A stretch of DNA of 64,000 nt, from NCBI RefSeq assembly GCF_030815415.1, contig NZ_JAUSWW010000001.1, forward strand, positions 2,666,001 to 2,730,000. The letters run 5' to 3'. The notes under the pieces are model-generated. The model had not been told where the DNA came from. It worked only from the letters and a program-made list of their open reading frames with translations, and ran no database searches. The stretch's first letter is position 1. The number at the start of each line of letters is the position of its first letter. Positions 25,604 to 35,100 of the stretch are shown here, piece by piece. The DNA is from Streptomyces canus. Lineage in GTDB: Bacteria > Actinomycetota > Actinomycetes > Streptomycetales > Streptomycetaceae. The position numbers and the translations under genes are program-made.

Positions 25604-27528
25604 CCACCGCCACGCGCCGTATCTGCGTCATCGCCCCCGACGAGGCGTCCCTGCGGGCCCTGCGCCGGCAGCCCTCCGACGTCACGGTCTCCGAGGCACT
25701 GGCGTCGGGCCCCTATTTGCTGCGCGCCCCGCTGGAGCCGGGCTGGGGCCTGCTGCGCTGGGAGTCCGTCTCTCCCGAACTGCTGCTCCAGTCCGAGTTG
25801 CCCTACGGCACACCGGTCTATCCGCCGACGTACTCACCGGCATCGTCACCGGCGTCCGAGACCACCACCGCTCCCGCCACGTCCTCGCTGTCCAAGCAGC
25901 CGTCGGGCCCGGGCCCGGATGCCGAGGCCGCGCCGCAGGAGCCGGAGTACCGGCACCCGCAGCCCGAGCAGCTGCACGAGGCCGAGTCCACGGTCCTGGC
26001 CTACGGCCGCGACATCGCCCAGGTCTCCTCGCTGCTCAGGGCGGGCCTGTCCGTGCTGGTCGTGGCCGAGAAGCCGGTCGTACCGCATCTGTGGCGGGAG
26101 ATGGCGATCCGGGCCGGGCTGCGGGCGGAGGTGCTGGAGGACGCCGAGGAACTCCAGGACGCCCAGGAGGCCTCGCCGCGGGAGCAGCCGCCGGATCTGA
26201 TCCCGGTCCAGCAGAATCCGCGCCAGCGGCTGCTGGCCCGGCTGCGGGAGCTGATCCGCGGGCTCAACGACGACCAGGTGCTGGTCGTCCAGCATCTCGA
26301 TCTGCTCGCCGGGGGCAGCGACGGCTCCCTGTCGGCGGAGGCCCGTGAGGTGACCGAGCTGCTGCACGGGGCGCCGGAGCGGGTGATGCTCGCCTTCGCG
26401 GCGCCCTCGCTCTCGGTACCCGAGGTGCTGGCCGAGCGGTTCAGCACCCGGGTGTCGATCACCGGCGTGCCGCGGACGGTGTGGTTCCGGGACGACGACG
26501 AGGAACAGCCGCTGGGCCGGGCCCTGGTGACGGTGAGCGAGGCGGCACGGTACGACCGGTACGACCCCATCGAGTTCTACAAGCACGTCGCGGGCATGAA
26601 CCCGGTCCTGCTGCGCCAGGCGATGCGGTACGCGATGAGTGTGCACCTGGATCACGAGGCGCCGAGCGCGCGCGATCTGTACGCCACCATCCGGGCTTTC
26701 AAGGCCCAGATGTCGAGCAACTTCGAGGTCCCGGACGTCAGTTTCGACGACATCGCGGGCTACGACGAGGTGAAGGAACAGATCCAGCGGGCGATCGACA
26801 TCGTGATCGGCCACCACCGGCTGCCACCGGAGTACGACCATCTGCGCACCAAGCTGATCCCGCGGGGCTTCATCTTCCACGGTCCGCCGGGCACCGGTAA
26901 GACGCTGTTCGCCAAGGCCATCGCCAACCGGATGAACGCCACGATCCTGGTGGTCTCGGGCCCGGAGATCATGGGCACCTACGTCGGTGAGAGCGAGCGC
27001 AACGTCCGGGAGATCTTCGCCGAGGCCCGGCGCAACGCCCCCTCGGTGGTCGTCTTCGACGAGTTCGACTCCATCGCCTCGCGTCGCTCGGACCACTCCG
27101 ACGGCGGCTCCCGGGCCGGCAACGCCGTGGTCGCACAGATCCTCACCGAGATGGACGGCTTCCGCCCCGAGGTACCGACCCTGGTGATCGGCACCACCAA
27201 CCGGCTGAACCTGATCGACGAGGCGCTGCTGCGGCCCAGCCGCTTCGAGACCATCAGCATCGACGTACCCAACGACGAGGCCCGGCTGAAGATGATCAGT
27301 CTGCACGCACGGAAGTTCGGGATCGATGTCAGCGGCGGGGTCGACGAGCTGATCGCGGCGGCGCTGAAGGGCCGCAACGGCGACGACATCCACTCCGTGT
27401 TCCGTGACGCCTTCGTCGCCGCCCACTTCCAGGACCCGCCGGTGTCGCCCACGCCCGAGCAGCTCGGCCAGATCGTGGGCCAGCTCCAGCGCACCCGCCG
27501 CCAGCAGCGGCGCTCCAGCAGGCTCTGA
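25600..27528 (+). CDS. Cdc48/FtsH-like AAA+ ATPase
   Basis: A 642-residue protein starting with an ATGA overlap. Residues ~80-125 are a disordered Pro/Ser/Ala linker. A ~250-residue region specific to this protein (LVVAEKPVVPHLWREMA, DDQVLVVQHLDLLAGG) could be a degenerate second AAA fold. The C-terminal AAA+ domain is canonical: FDDIAGYDEVKEQIQ, Walker A HGPPGTGKT (427-435), Walker B VVVFDEFDSIA (D487-E488), sensor GTTNR, and arginine-finger region LLRPSRFE. No protease domain is attached, unlike FtsH. It is the likely unfoldase or segregase for tagged substrates of the preceding genes, or the FtsH-like NTPase of the ternary system that follows; it lies at the junction of both. Confidence 0.85.
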   Translation: MTTATRRICVIAPDEASLRALRRQPSDVTVSEALASGPYLLRAPLEPGWGLLRWESVSPELLLQSELPYGTPVYPPTYSPASSPASETTTAPATSSLSKQPSGPGPDAEAAPQEPEYRHPQPEQLHEAESTVLAYGRDIAQVSSLLRAGLSVLVVAEKPVVPHLWREMAIRAGLRAEVLEDAEELQDAQEASPREQPPDLIPVQQNPRQRLLARLRELIRGLNDDQVLVVQHLDLLAGGSDGSLSAEAREVTELLHGAPERVMLAFAAPSLSVPEVLAERFSTRVSITGVPRTVWFRDDDEEQPLGRALVTVSEAARYDRYDPIEFYKHVAGMNPVLLRQAMRYAMSVHLDHEAPSARDLYATIRAFKAQMSSNFEVPDVSFDDIAGYDEVKEQIQRAIDIVIGHHRLPPEYDHLRTKLIPRGFIFHGPPGTGKTLFAKAIANRMNATILVVSGPEIMGTYVGESERNVREIFAEARRNAPSVVVFDEFDSIASRRSDHSDGGSRAGNAVVAQILTEMDGFRPEVPTLVIGTTNRLNLIDEALLRPSRFETISIDVPNDEARLKMISLHARKFGIDVSGGVDELIAAALKGRNGDDIHSVFRDAFVAAHFQDPPVSPTPEQLGQIVGQLQRTRRQQRRSSRL

Positions 27529-27567
27529 CCGGCACGACAGACCCGACAGCAGAGGGAGGAGGCCACG

Positions 27568-28732
27568 GTGAGCTGGGGCCAGGAGACCGTCGACACCATC
27601 AGGGACCTGGAGTACGTACGGCGGCAGCTGGGCGACGAGTTCGTCGGCCGGGAGCGCGCCGTCAAACTGCTGCAGCTCGCCGTGGTCTGCCGGGAGCACG
27701 CGCTGCTGCTCGGACCGACCGGCACCGCCAAGAGCGAGCTGATCTCCGCGCTGGCCCGACAGATCGAAGCCCGGCACTTCAGCTATCTGCTGACCCGGTT
27801 CACCGAGCCGTCGGAGATCTTCGGGGCACTGGACTTCGACCGGTTCCGCCAGGGCACCTACCACGTGAACACCGAGGGAATGCTGCCACAGGCCGAACTC
27901 GTCTTCCTGGACGAGGTGTTCCAGGGCAGCAGCGCCATCCTCAACACGCTGCTGACACTGCTCAATGAACGCCGGTACCACAACGGCGCACGGGCGGAGA
28001 GTGCCCCGTTGGTCAGTCTCCTGGGCGCGACCAACGACATCCCCGACGACCCGGGGCTGACCGCGTTCTCGGACCGGTTCCTGATCCGGCTCCTGGTGGA
28101 GCCCGTGGGCGGCACCGACCTGGAGCGGCTGCTGCTGGTCGGCTGGCGGCACGAGGCGCGGCGGCTGGCGGCGGGGAGCGAGGCGGCCCCGGACCGCGGC
28201 GGCACCCTGACGGTCGACCGTCTCACCCGGCTCTCTCTGCGGCTGCGGGACATCGACCTGGACTCGGCTCTCGGTGAACACCGGGAACTGGTACGCCAGT
28301 TGCTGATCCAGGGGGTCAAGCTGTCGGACCGGCGGCTGGTGCGCAGTCTCAAGCTGGTCGCCGGTGCCGCGCTGTTGCGCGAGTCGCAGACGGCCCAGCC
28401 GGTGGACCTGTGGCCGCTGGCCCACATCTGGACCGACCCCGCGGACCGCACCACGGTGGAGGAGGCCGTGCACGCCGTGGTGGAGAAGCACGGCGGGGAG
28501 CCCCGCCCGGCGGCGCCGGCCCGACCACGAGATCCTGCTGGACGCCCGCGAGGTCAGCGCCCCGCTCACCCCCGAACGACGACCCAGCGAGTGGAGCGTG
28601 ATCGACGGCCTGCACAAACTCGGCGACCTGTCACGGGAGTTGAGGGAGCATCAGCCGGTGAACTCACAGACCGAGGCAGAGCTGACTCGTATCATTGCCG
28701 AAGTGAACGTGCTCCTCGACCAGTTCGCATGA
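27568..28732 (+). CDS. MoxR AAA+ ATPase with an apparent +1 frameshift near its C-terminus
   Basis: A GTG start lies behind AGAGGGAGGAGG. The first ~310 residues are a MoxR-type AAA+ domain: Walker A GPTGTAKSE, Walker B ELVFLDEVFQ, sensor GATNDIPDD, and the FSDRFLIRLLVEP arginine segment. Around 28500-28523 coding potential switches frame. Reading on in the original frame runs to 29025 through the middle of the next gene. The +1 frame gives a sensible tail (PDHEILLDAREVSAPLTPE to NVLLDQFA) that stops at 28732, just before that gene. The switch is in a GC-rich stretch, so a sequencing error, a real mutation or programmed shifting are all possible. It is the MoxR component of the downstream beta-propeller/vWA set. 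Confidence 0.7.
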
Positions 28733-28759
28733 GCACGGGATACACGAAGGGGTACCCCC

Positions 28760-29554
28760 ATGTGCAATCCCCGACGGGTCCGGGTCCGGGCCTCCAGCCG
28801 ACTCACCCGCATGTGGCAGGAGGAAGTGCGCCGGACAGGCCGGGCGAGCGCCGATGTGACCGGCGAGGCAACGCTGCGCCAGGAGTTCGGGACGCTGCTC
28901 GGCGCGGCTGCCCGGCGCGCGTTCGAGGCGGCGCTCGGATCCGACACCCGCTGGGCGTGGCAGGACGGCACCTACCGGATGGAGCTGGACGGCGGCACGG
29001 TCGCCTACCACCTCGACACCGGTGAGATCGAGATGACCGCGCGGCTGATCGATGTGGTGAGCGCCGAGGCGGAGGTGACCCGCACGGTCGAGGGCACGGT
29101 CGACGTCCACACCACGGCCGAGCGGACCGAGCGCTACTACGACGACAGCTGGGGCGGCCTGAGCAAGTCGGTCGCCGAGCGCACCGCCCGTCTGGAGGCG
29201 CAGGAGCGCGCCGACCGCAAGGCCGCCGAGCAGGCCGCCCGCCAGGAGGAGAAGGCCCGCCTGGCCGGCCAGGCCCGTCTGGCCGGCCAGGGAGCGGAGC
29301 TGGACGCCGAGGCCCGCGAGGAGGCCGAGCGGCGGGTCGTGGCCACGGCCGAGCAGCGGCGGGAGGAGCTCGCCCGGGACGCCGCCGACCGGCTCGCGGA
29401 CGCCCGTACGGACTTTCTGCGTCCGGTGCACGAGGTACTGGCCGTGGCCTACCGCGACGCCATCGTCGAATACGCACGTGCGAACGGGGCGCAGGGCCTG
29501 CAGGTCGACGAGACGGACGGGATGCTCAACATCCAGTTCGAGATGGAGGCCTGA
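28760..29554 (+). CDS. Coiled-coil accessory protein of the MoxR/beta-propeller set
   Basis: A 264-residue protein starting MCNPRRV behind GAAGGGG. The N-terminal ~110 residues form an alpha/beta unit (WAWQDGTYRMELDGGTVAYHL). Then comes a long Glu/Ala/Arg/Lys-rich coiled coil (about residues 140-215; ADRKAAEQAARQEEKARLAG), and a final alpha/beta segment (AYRDAIVEYARANGAQGLQV). No enzymatic motif is seen. Small X-domain proteins of this sort accompany MoxR-vWA and FtsH ternary systems; I assign it to that class from position and general features only. It follows the frameshifted MoxR gene by 27 bases and is 0 bases from the next gene. Confidence 0.65.
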   Translation: MCNPRRVRVRASSRLTRMWQEEVRRTGRASADVTGEATLRQEFGTLLGAAARRAFEAALGSDTRWAWQDGTYRMELDGGTVAYHLDTGEIEMTARLIDVVSAEAEVTRTVEGTVDVHTTAERTERYYDDSWGGLSKSVAERTARLEAQERADRKAAEQAARQEEKARLAGQARLAGQGAELDAEAREEAERRVVATAEQRREELARDAADRLADARTDFLRPVHEVLAVAYRDAIVEYARANGAQGLQVDETDGMLNIQFEMEA

Positions 29555-29815
29555 ATGCGGGTCAGGGTCGAGTTCCGTTACAACGCGGAGACCGGCGAGG
29601 TCGAGCTGTTCCAGATCGACGACATCGGCCGGACCACCCGGTTGCAGGACCACGACGCCGCGCACGACGACATCGCGTACGCGATCGGCCGGGTCCTGGA
29701 CCGCAGGCCGGGCGTACAGGAGGTCGTCGACGACGGCCGTACGGGTCCCGCCGTCGCGCTGACCGTGCCCGACGAGCCCGAGCAGACCCCCGAGCGGGAG
29801 CGGCTCCAGGAATGA
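29555..29815 (+). CDS. Small conserved accessory protein (86 aa)
   Basis: The ATG directly abuts the previous stop, and the stop overlaps the start of the next gene, so it is coupled on both sides. The protein has a beta-strand N-terminus (RVRVEFRYNAETGEVELFQIDD) and an acidic tail. The strand order with a turn at TGEV resembles the DUF2997-type peptides found beside DUF1257 and AAA+ genes, but the match is loose. No function can be assigned beyond membership in this operon. Confidence 0.6.
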   Translation: MRVRVEFRYNAETGEVELFQIDDIGRTTRLQDHDAAHDDIAYAIGRVLDRRPGVQEVVDDGRTGPAVALTVPDEPEQTPERERLQE

Positions 29816-30480
29816 CGAGATCGCCCGAACTCCTGGTACGCGCCGCCTTCTGCTACGCGGAGGCGGGCGACTACGCCCAGGCCGCCCGGTGCCATGAGGA
29901 GGCGGGGCACCGGCTGAAGGCGGCCGAGCTGTGGGAGCAGGCCAAGGATCCGGCACGCGCCGCCGAGTGCTGGCTGCGCGAGGGCCGGCCGGGCCGGGCC
30001 GCCGAGTGCTGGCTGTCGATCGGGCGGTACGAGGCGGCCGCCGAGTGCTTCGAGGGGGCCGGCGATCTGCTGCGGGCGGGCTGGACCCTGGTCACCAGGA
30101 CCCGCTCCTTCGCCACCGCCGAGCAGCTGTTCACCGCCGCCCGGACGGATCCCGGGGGGCAGGAGCTGCGCCGCCGGATCGGCCGTCGCCTCGCCGCGGC
30201 ACGTGCGTACGGCGAGACCGCCGCCCTGGTCGAGACCCTGGCCGGGGCGGCTGAACGGCTGGGCGACCTCTCCCCCGCCCGAGAGCGGGAGCAGGTCGAG
30301 CTGTGGGCGGTGACCGCGGCGGAGCTGGTGGGCCGTCCGGATCTCGGCGCCCTGGTCTTCGCGGCCTCCTACCGGGCCGGCGTGACCGGGTGCGCCGACC
30401 GCTGGCAGCAGTGGGCGGCCCGGGTCCTGGGCGACACCACCGGTGTTCCCACCGGACCCGCGCCCCCGCCTGCCCCGTAG
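29812..30480 (+). CDS. Alpha-helical repeat (TPR-like) protein of the ternary set
   Basis: A 222-residue protein built in its first half from short helical repeats of the pattern AGDYxxAARCxEEAG (AAELWEQAKDPARAAECW, AAECWLSIGRYEAAAECF). These are about 20-residue TPR/Sel1-like hairpins with conserved Ala, Cys and Trp. A similar EYREAAELLEQAGHFQRAA repeat ends the next protein, so the two may stack. The last ~90 residues are helical without repeats. It probably acts as a scaffold or sensor in the MoxR/beta-propeller system; no catalytic motif is present. Confidence 0.7.
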   Translation: MTRSPELLVRAAFCYAEAGDYAQAARCHEEAGHRLKAAELWEQAKDPARAAECWLREGRPGRAAECWLSIGRYEAAAECFEGAGDLLRAGWTLVTRTRSFATAEQLFTAARTDPGGQELRRRIGRRLAAARAYGETAALVETLAGAAERLGDLSPAREREQVELWAVTAAELVGRPDLGALVFAASYRAGVTGCADRWQQWAARVLGDTTGVPTGPAPPPAP

Positions 30481-30517
30481 GACCGCACCACACTCGGATC
30501 CACGCATCGGGGGACGG

Positions 30518-32161
30518 ATGAACACTCCAAAGCGGACCAAGAGAAGGATCTTCCCTTCCGCGCGTCCCGCCCAGACCGGCTACCCTCCCGCGCCCAGCGA
30601 GCCACCGAAGCCCCCGCGCTTCGCGGCGGTGCCCGTGCAGAACCGGGCCGGCCCGCCGCCGGTCGAACCATCGCCGGCCGAGTACGAACCGCAGCCGCCG
30701 GACTGGTCGGCCGCCGCCCGCTTCCCGTCCCCTCGGGCCGCCCTGGGGCATGTCGCGGCGACCGCCGGCCTCGGGCCGCCGGGGCTGCGCAGATCACCGC
30801 ACGACAACGCGGTCTGGGCGCTGCTCGGCCCGGGGCACCGGCCGGGCATCCCCCTGGTGGCGGGCTACGGCGGAACGGTCTATCAGACCGATGCCGACGG
30901 CGTGTTGTGGCCCGAGGACCGGTCGGCGCCCGGGACGTTGCCCGCGGGCCCGATCACCGCGGTCGTCGGCTGGGACGTCGTCACGCTCGCCGAACTGGCC
31001 GCACACAGCCCGGTCGTCGCCCCGCCGCCCGGGCTGCGGGAGATCGCCGTACTGGCCCCGGGAGCGCTGGCCCGCTGGCTGCTGCGGCGCGCTCTGGCCA
31101 CCGGTGTGCACACCACGTTCACGCCGGTGGAACGCCTCGGTCCGGACGGCCGGACCGACACGGGCTGGCTGCTGCTGCAACTGCACGCCACGGACGGTGC
31201 CGTACCCGCCGGCCTGGTGGAGGCCTGCGGGCGGCTGCCAGGGACGGTCGCCTGCCGGCCGGCCGATCCGGACTGCCGGGTGCTGATCGATCTGCGGCTC
31301 CAACTCCCCCTGGACGACTCCCTTTTGCTCGACGAGCAGGCGGACGGCCCCCATGTGGTGGTGGAGTGTGCGACGGTCGGCCCGCCCTGGCGGTGGCGGC
31401 CGTTGGGCAAACCGGCGACGGGTGCGCTGCTGGACGCCGGTCCGGTCCTGAACACGGCCGAGCCGGAGCGCACGCCGGTGCCCGTGCCCGCCCTGGGCCC
31501 GCCGCTGCCGGTCCGTCTGGTCCCGAGCCCCAGGGCACCCAACCGGGTGGACGCCGTGCTGATCTCGGACGCCGAACTCGACGGTCTGCGCCGGTTCCTG
31601 CGTTCCCGCCCGCTGCACGAGACCGCCGTCGTGGCCTTCGGTCCTGGGCGCCATCTGGTGACCGAGCCACCGGGGCTGCTGGAGTCCCTGCCCTTCGGGA
31701 TCTGCGTCTACCAGGCCGGTCCTGGCGCCCTGTACCTGGAGAGCGGCTGCGTACTCAGTCCACCGCTGCCCGACCCGGCCCGTGAGGAGGTCCTCGGCCT
31801 CGGCGGCGACGTCATCAAGGTGCTGTGCCGGGACGGAGCCTGGGAGCTGCGGTTCGACGAGGTGCGGCCGGCCTGGCATCTGTGGGTGCCGCGGGCGCCG
31901 GTCTTCGCGACGGGTGTCTCGCAGTCCGCCCGTGAGCTGCTGGGGCGGCTGGCCGGGCTGGTACCGGAACCGGTACCTTCGGCGCCCGCGGCCGTCCGCA
32001 CCCCGGAGACGGAGCGCCGGCGGCTGAACCAGGCGGCCATGGAGCACTCCTTGCGCGGCGAGTACCGCGAGGCCGCCGAACTGCTCGAACAGGCAGGGCA
32101 CTTCCAGCGGGCCGCGCAACTGTACGAGCGGGCCGCTGCCCAGCTCGACGAGGCGCAGTGA
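30518..32161 (+). CDS. bpX-like component of a MoxR-vWA-beta-propeller ternary system
   Basis: A 547-residue protein from ATG behind GGGGGACGG. After a disordered Pro-rich ~75-residue start, the body is a mixed alpha/beta protein (IPLVAGYGGTVYQTDADGVLWP, LREIAVLAPGALARWLLRRAL, ETAVVAFGPGRHLV). It ends with a short helical repeat (EYREAAELLEQAGHFQRAAQLYERA). It does not match an enzyme family I know. Its position, directly coupled (GTGA overlap) to the beta-propeller/vWA gene and downstream of a MoxR ATPase, fits the bpX proteins described for MoxR-vWA-beta-propeller ternary systems. I take that as the best class, not a proven one. Confidence 0.6.
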   Translation: MNTPKRTKRRIFPSARPAQTGYPPAPSEPPKPPRFAAVPVQNRAGPPPVEPSPAEYEPQPPDWSAAARFPSPRAALGHVAATAGLGPPGLRRSPHDNAVWALLGPGHRPGIPLVAGYGGTVYQTDADGVLWPEDRSAPGTLPAGPITAVVGWDVVTLAELAAHSPVVAPPPGLREIAVLAPGALARWLLRRALATGVHTTFTPVERLGPDGRTDTGWLLLQLHATDGAVPAGLVEACGRLPGTVACRPADPDCRVLIDLRLQLPLDDSLLLDEQADGPHVVVECATVGPPWRWRPLGKPATGALLDAGPVLNTAEPERTPVPVPALGPPLPVRLVPSPRAPNRVDAVLISDAELDGLRRFLRSRPLHETAVVAFGPGRHLVTEPPGLLESLPFGICVYQAGPGALYLESGCVLSPPLPDPAREEVLGLGGDVIKVLCRDGAWELRFDEVRPAWHLWVPRAPVFATGVSQSARELLGRLAGLVPEPVPSAPAAVRTPETERRRLNQAAMEHSLRGEYREAAELLEQAGHFQRAAQLYERAAAQLDEAQ

Positions 32162-35100
32162 CCACGCCGGCGCCGGGGGTCCGGCATGCCCAGCGGATCC
32201 TCACCGTGCCCGCCGAGGACACGCACTGTCTGTGTCTGTCGCCCGACGGCACGGGCCTGGTGATCGTCCACGGCGGCGAGGTCGTGCGGTACGACGACGA
32301 GGGCCGCCCGGTATGGCGGCTGCCCTGGCCGGGCCCGGCACCGGCCGACCGGCCGACCGAGGGCACCGACGCTGCGGTGTGGAGTCCGGACGGCGACCGG
32401 CTGATGCTGCTCGGCGCGGGCCGGCTGGTCCTGGTCGACGCGGACACCGGACAGGTGCTGGACCTCCCCGCCCAGCTGCACGCCGAGGGCGAGGTCACCG
32501 CCGTGGGCCTGTCGCCCGACGAACGGCTGCTGGCCGCCGGGCTGTACTCCGGCGACGTACTGCTGGTGGACCGCGCGGGCGACTCGGTGACCCGGTTGCG
32601 CGGTCTCGACCCGGTGGCGGAGGTGTGCTGGATTCCGGGGTCGCCGGACATCCTGTGCGTGGCCACCTCGACCTCCGCACAGCTGTGGGAGCCCCAGGGG
32701 CGCACCATGACCGGAACGCTGGGCGGCCCCTTCGACGGGCTGCGCCGGGTGGCCTGTTCGCCGGAGGGGCGGGTCGTCGCCGTCGAGGACTACGCGGGTA
32801 TCAGGCTGCTGGATCCCGGTTCCGGCCGGGAGCTCGGGCGGGAGTTCTTCCCGCACCGGATGAACGGGCTGTCGTTCAGCCACGACGGCTCCCTGCTGAT
32901 CGCCGGTTCGGCCCTGGGCGGGCTGCGGATCCTGGGCTCGCAGCTGGACCCGCTGGGGCAGCTGCCGGGGCAGGTGGCCGGTCCCGGCGAGCTCAGCCTC
33001 TCCGCGAGCGGTCTGTTCGCGGCCCGGCTGGATCCGCGCACGGTCGCCGTGTGGGAGCCGCCCGGTGCGGTGCCCCGCCCGCACCGGCAGCGGGATCCCG
33101 CCGCACTGCGCCGCTGGGCCAACGCGATGGGCGTCACCGTCGGCAAGGTGCACACCCATTCAATGGACCGTGCGCAGGCGGTGCTGCGCCCGACGCGGGT
33201 CCCGGAGGCCGGCACGGGCTGTGTGGCGCCCGCCTTCGCCTGGTCCCCCGACGGGGCCCGCCACTGGTGCGAGTCGGGGCCCGGCCGGCTCCTCGAACAC
33301 GCCGCCGACGCGCCGGAGCACATCCATGAGCAGCCGGTGTCGAGCTTCCCGCACGGCTGGTACGACGCGGCCTGTCTGGCCGGCCGCCGACCGCTCCTGG
33401 TGCTGGCGGCGCACTACGAGACGGGCGTCAACCGGCTGGTGGACCCCCGCACCGGCGAGGTGCTGGCCGAACGGCCCGCGGGTCAGGCAGTGGCCGCCGA
33501 TCCGGTGCGCCCGCTGCGCTGGGCCGCCCCCGAGCCCGGGGCGGATCCGATACGGCTGCTGGTCCACGACCTGGGTCAGGACGTCGGCGGGTTGCAGCGG
33601 CTGCCCGCCGAGGCGGGAGTGCGCCGCCCCGCGTGGTCGCCGGACGGGGCACTGATCGCCGCCGGAACCCGCGGGCGGGTGATCGTGTGGGAGCCGGGGC
33701 CGACCGGGCGGCTGCAGCGGACCAGGGTGCTGGACTGGCCGGACCCGAACACCATGGTCTGCCGGGTGGCCTGGTCCCCCGACGGACGCCGGGTCGCCGC
33801 GACGGCCGGCAGCGAGGGCGGTCCGGTGGTGGTGTGGGACACCGGCAGCTGGATCCGGCTGCGTGTCTTCGGACAGGCCGGCGGCCGGGACTGGGCGCCG
33901 GCGCTGTCCTGGTGCGCGGACTCGCGGCTGCTGGCCTTCCCGTCCGCGGACCAGGACTCCGTGGCCGAGGTGTGGGACGCCGAGGAGCCACGCAGGGTCC
34001 GGGTGATACTGCCGCCGGACGGAGCGGGCGGTCATCTGTGGACCCTGCGCTGGTCTCCGGTCGGCGACCAGCTGGCGGCCACCTACAACTCCGGGGCCGC
34101 CGTGCTCTGGGATCTGTTCACCGGGCGCTCGCACGCACAGTCGGCGGCGCTGCCGAGCGGTCAGGAGGAGCTGATCCGGATCGGCACGGCCGCCGCCGGC
34201 GACGGGTTCGGAACGCCGCTGGACCTGCTGGCCGATCTCCTCGCGTTGTTGCGTGGCTCCACTCCGCCCCGGCTGCGCACGCTGGCCGACCACCGTGGTC
34301 TGCACGCGCTGCGTGAACTGGGCTGGCCCGCGCCCGCGTTGGCCGGGCTCGTCCTGCTGCTGGTCGCGGATCTCACCCCCGACCCGGCGTATCTGGCACC
34401 GCCGGAGGTCACACCCGACGATCTGGCCCGGGCGCTGGGCCGGGTCCTGGCGGGATCCTCCGTACCGGACCGCAGGACCGCGCCCCCGCTCACCGAGCTC
34501 ACGGCGGCCCTCGGGACGGTGGACGAACGGCTGCTCGTGTTGCTGCGCATCCTCGGTCCCGAGGCGGTGGCCGCCGACCTCACGCTGCCGGCCCGGATGC
34601 GCCGGCTGCGGCTGTCGCTGACTCCGCCCGGGCCGGCCCAGCGGGCGCTGCTGGGTCTGCGGCTCCTTGACGGCGACGCCGGGCTCGCCACCGGCGGCCT
34701 GGGCGGCACCGGGCGTACGGGGCTGGCCCGGCACGGCCCGGCCCACCGGCTGCTGCCCACTCAACTCGCCTTGCCGACCGCGCTGTTGCGGTCCCGGCAC
34801 GCCCGCGACGAGTTGCTGTACCGCACCAGCAGCGGCCGGCTGCCACGCGATCCGCACGGTGTCGTCCTGCTGTTGGACGACACACCCGCCACCCACGGCA
34901 AGGTGGGGTCCGTCCTGCGGCTCGCCGCGCATCTGCTGACCACCGCCTCGCTCCGCCTCCAACGCCCTTGCGCGCTGGTGCCGTTGAGCGAGCCGTGGCG
35001 CTCCCGGCTGCTGGTGGGCCCGGAGGATCTGGTGCAGGTGTGGGCCGCCGGCTCACTGCAGGCCGGCGACGTGCGGACCGCGTTCCGGGAGGCGGAGGTG

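Noticed and set aside
27568..29025. MoxR protein of 485 residues read straight through
   Set aside because: The last ~165 residues would overlap the next gene in another frame and are Arg/Pro/Gly-rich noise; a frameshift near 28510 explains the data better.
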